Source of the DNA: Misgurnus anguillicaudatus
Lineage: Eukaryota; Chordata; Actinopteri; Cypriniformes; Cobitidae
DNA length: 64,000 nucleotides
NCBI RefSeq assembly: GCF_027580225.2
Contig: NC_073352.2
Span: forward strand, 932,501 to 996,500
Direction of reading: 5' to 3'
Below are positions 63,397 to 64,000 of the stretch, one piece after another. Each line of letters begins with the position of its first letter. The first letter of the stretch is position 1. The notes under the pieces are model-generated. The model made no database searches and was not told where the DNA came from. It saw only the letters and a list, made by a program, of their open reading frames with translations. The position numbers were made by a program, and so were the translations under genes.

Positions 63397-64000
63397 AGTG
63401 GTGCTTGCATTTATGCAAGGCATCACTATTATTATTGCTCAGGGATATTATTTTTATTCTTATTTCTGGACAAAATTTCGGCGCGTAACTCGTCCCGCAC
63501 GGTTTGTCGTAGACCCATGAAAGAGGGCTCAAATCAACCGGCTTATTGAGGAGATGGTGGCTATATCTTTTATAAGTGATCGGGTGCAGGGTTTCCGAAA
63601 GGGGGGCAAAAAATCACCCGAAAAATCCCATTGACTTAACATTGGGCCGAACTTTGACGAGTCATAGCTCCGCTCAAGGATTTTGTAGAAACTTGTGGGT
63701 TACCACATTTGAAGAGGGTGGTAGACTCTGTAAGAACATACATAACATTGGGGTGTAAGTTGTACCCCTGGGGTGTAGGAGGCACCCAAAATTTCCCATT
63801 GACTTATAATGGGGCAGGGAACACGCCCATATAAGGGAATAAAATTGTTCCAGATGGGATATCTTTGCTTTACAGTGTCGTAGAGATAAGTGGGTGGGCT
63901 CATTTTACTCAGGCATCCAATCAGTCTCTCAGGATCATCTCAGATCTATTAAGCCACGCCCCTAGCAACAATTTTGGGCACCCTAGCAACATCTCCCATA
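63397..64000 (+). mobile_element. Unit U20: b-type element, cut by the window edge
   Basis: 5' module, head and first proto-monomers, ending before any 139-bp array. Identical by eye to 31,421-32,024. Confidence 0.65.

Overview
The window reads as teleost fish genomic DNA, probably cyprinid-like. The evidence is a fish-type LINE-1 ORF2 remnant, teleost-style TTAA-ended MITEs, a hAT-type MITE, a degenerate retroviral-type RNase H and very large amounts of AT-rich non-autonomous DNA elements. I see no intact host gene, tRNA, rRNA or CRISPR. Short open frames exist throughout, but none looks like a functional protein gene.

Layout: (1) 1-4,950 is a decayed retroelement landscape. It holds an RNase H remnant at about 305-615, a hammerhead-like motif behind a TATA-like box at about 1,341-1,432, and a poly(A) signal near 4,753. 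(2) 4,955-19,540 holds four related long non-coding elements (5' types c and d) with asymmetric inverted ends and terminal hairpins. The last one, 7.5 kb long, carries a hAT-type MITE, an internal duplication, a 5'-truncated LINE-1 with 17-bp target duplications and a TTAA-type MITE. (3) 19,541-20,921 has a LINE 3' ORF remnant and a probable TTAA-type element. (4) 21,043-64,000 is a head-to-tail array of about 21 composite units (U0-U20, 1.3-3 kb each). Each has a conserved head, then either a 139-bp satellite (17 units, roughly 150 monomers by length) or a 31/32-bp minisatellite (3 units), then a conserved 3' hairpin end; U20 is cut by the window edge before any array.

The terminal architecture fits the Helentron/Helitron2-derived HINE class: a 5' hairpin module whose sequence is inverted about 20-40 bp inside the 3' end, a second hairpin at the 3' end, AT/TTA junctions without clear longer target duplications, and internal minisatellites. 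No Rep/helicase gene is present, so the class assignment is inference. The main observation is that 5' modules and 3' ends along 22.6-63.4 kb behave largely like nested parentheses. New copies appear to have inserted repeatedly into the TTA-rich stretch about 55 bp inside the 5' end of older copies. Four 3' ends lack partners, which suggests the left edge was deleted or rearranged near 21,040.

The repeats carry possible regulatory motifs. The c/d elements contain many CTCF-consensus-like 15-mers on both strands, six of them perfect. Each 139-bp monomer has two CCTAGCAAC sites resembling the RFX-bound X1 box, and many monomers add TGACTCA. A 604-bp block at 31,421-32,024 recurs without a visible difference at 63,397-64,000, so parts of the array are very young.
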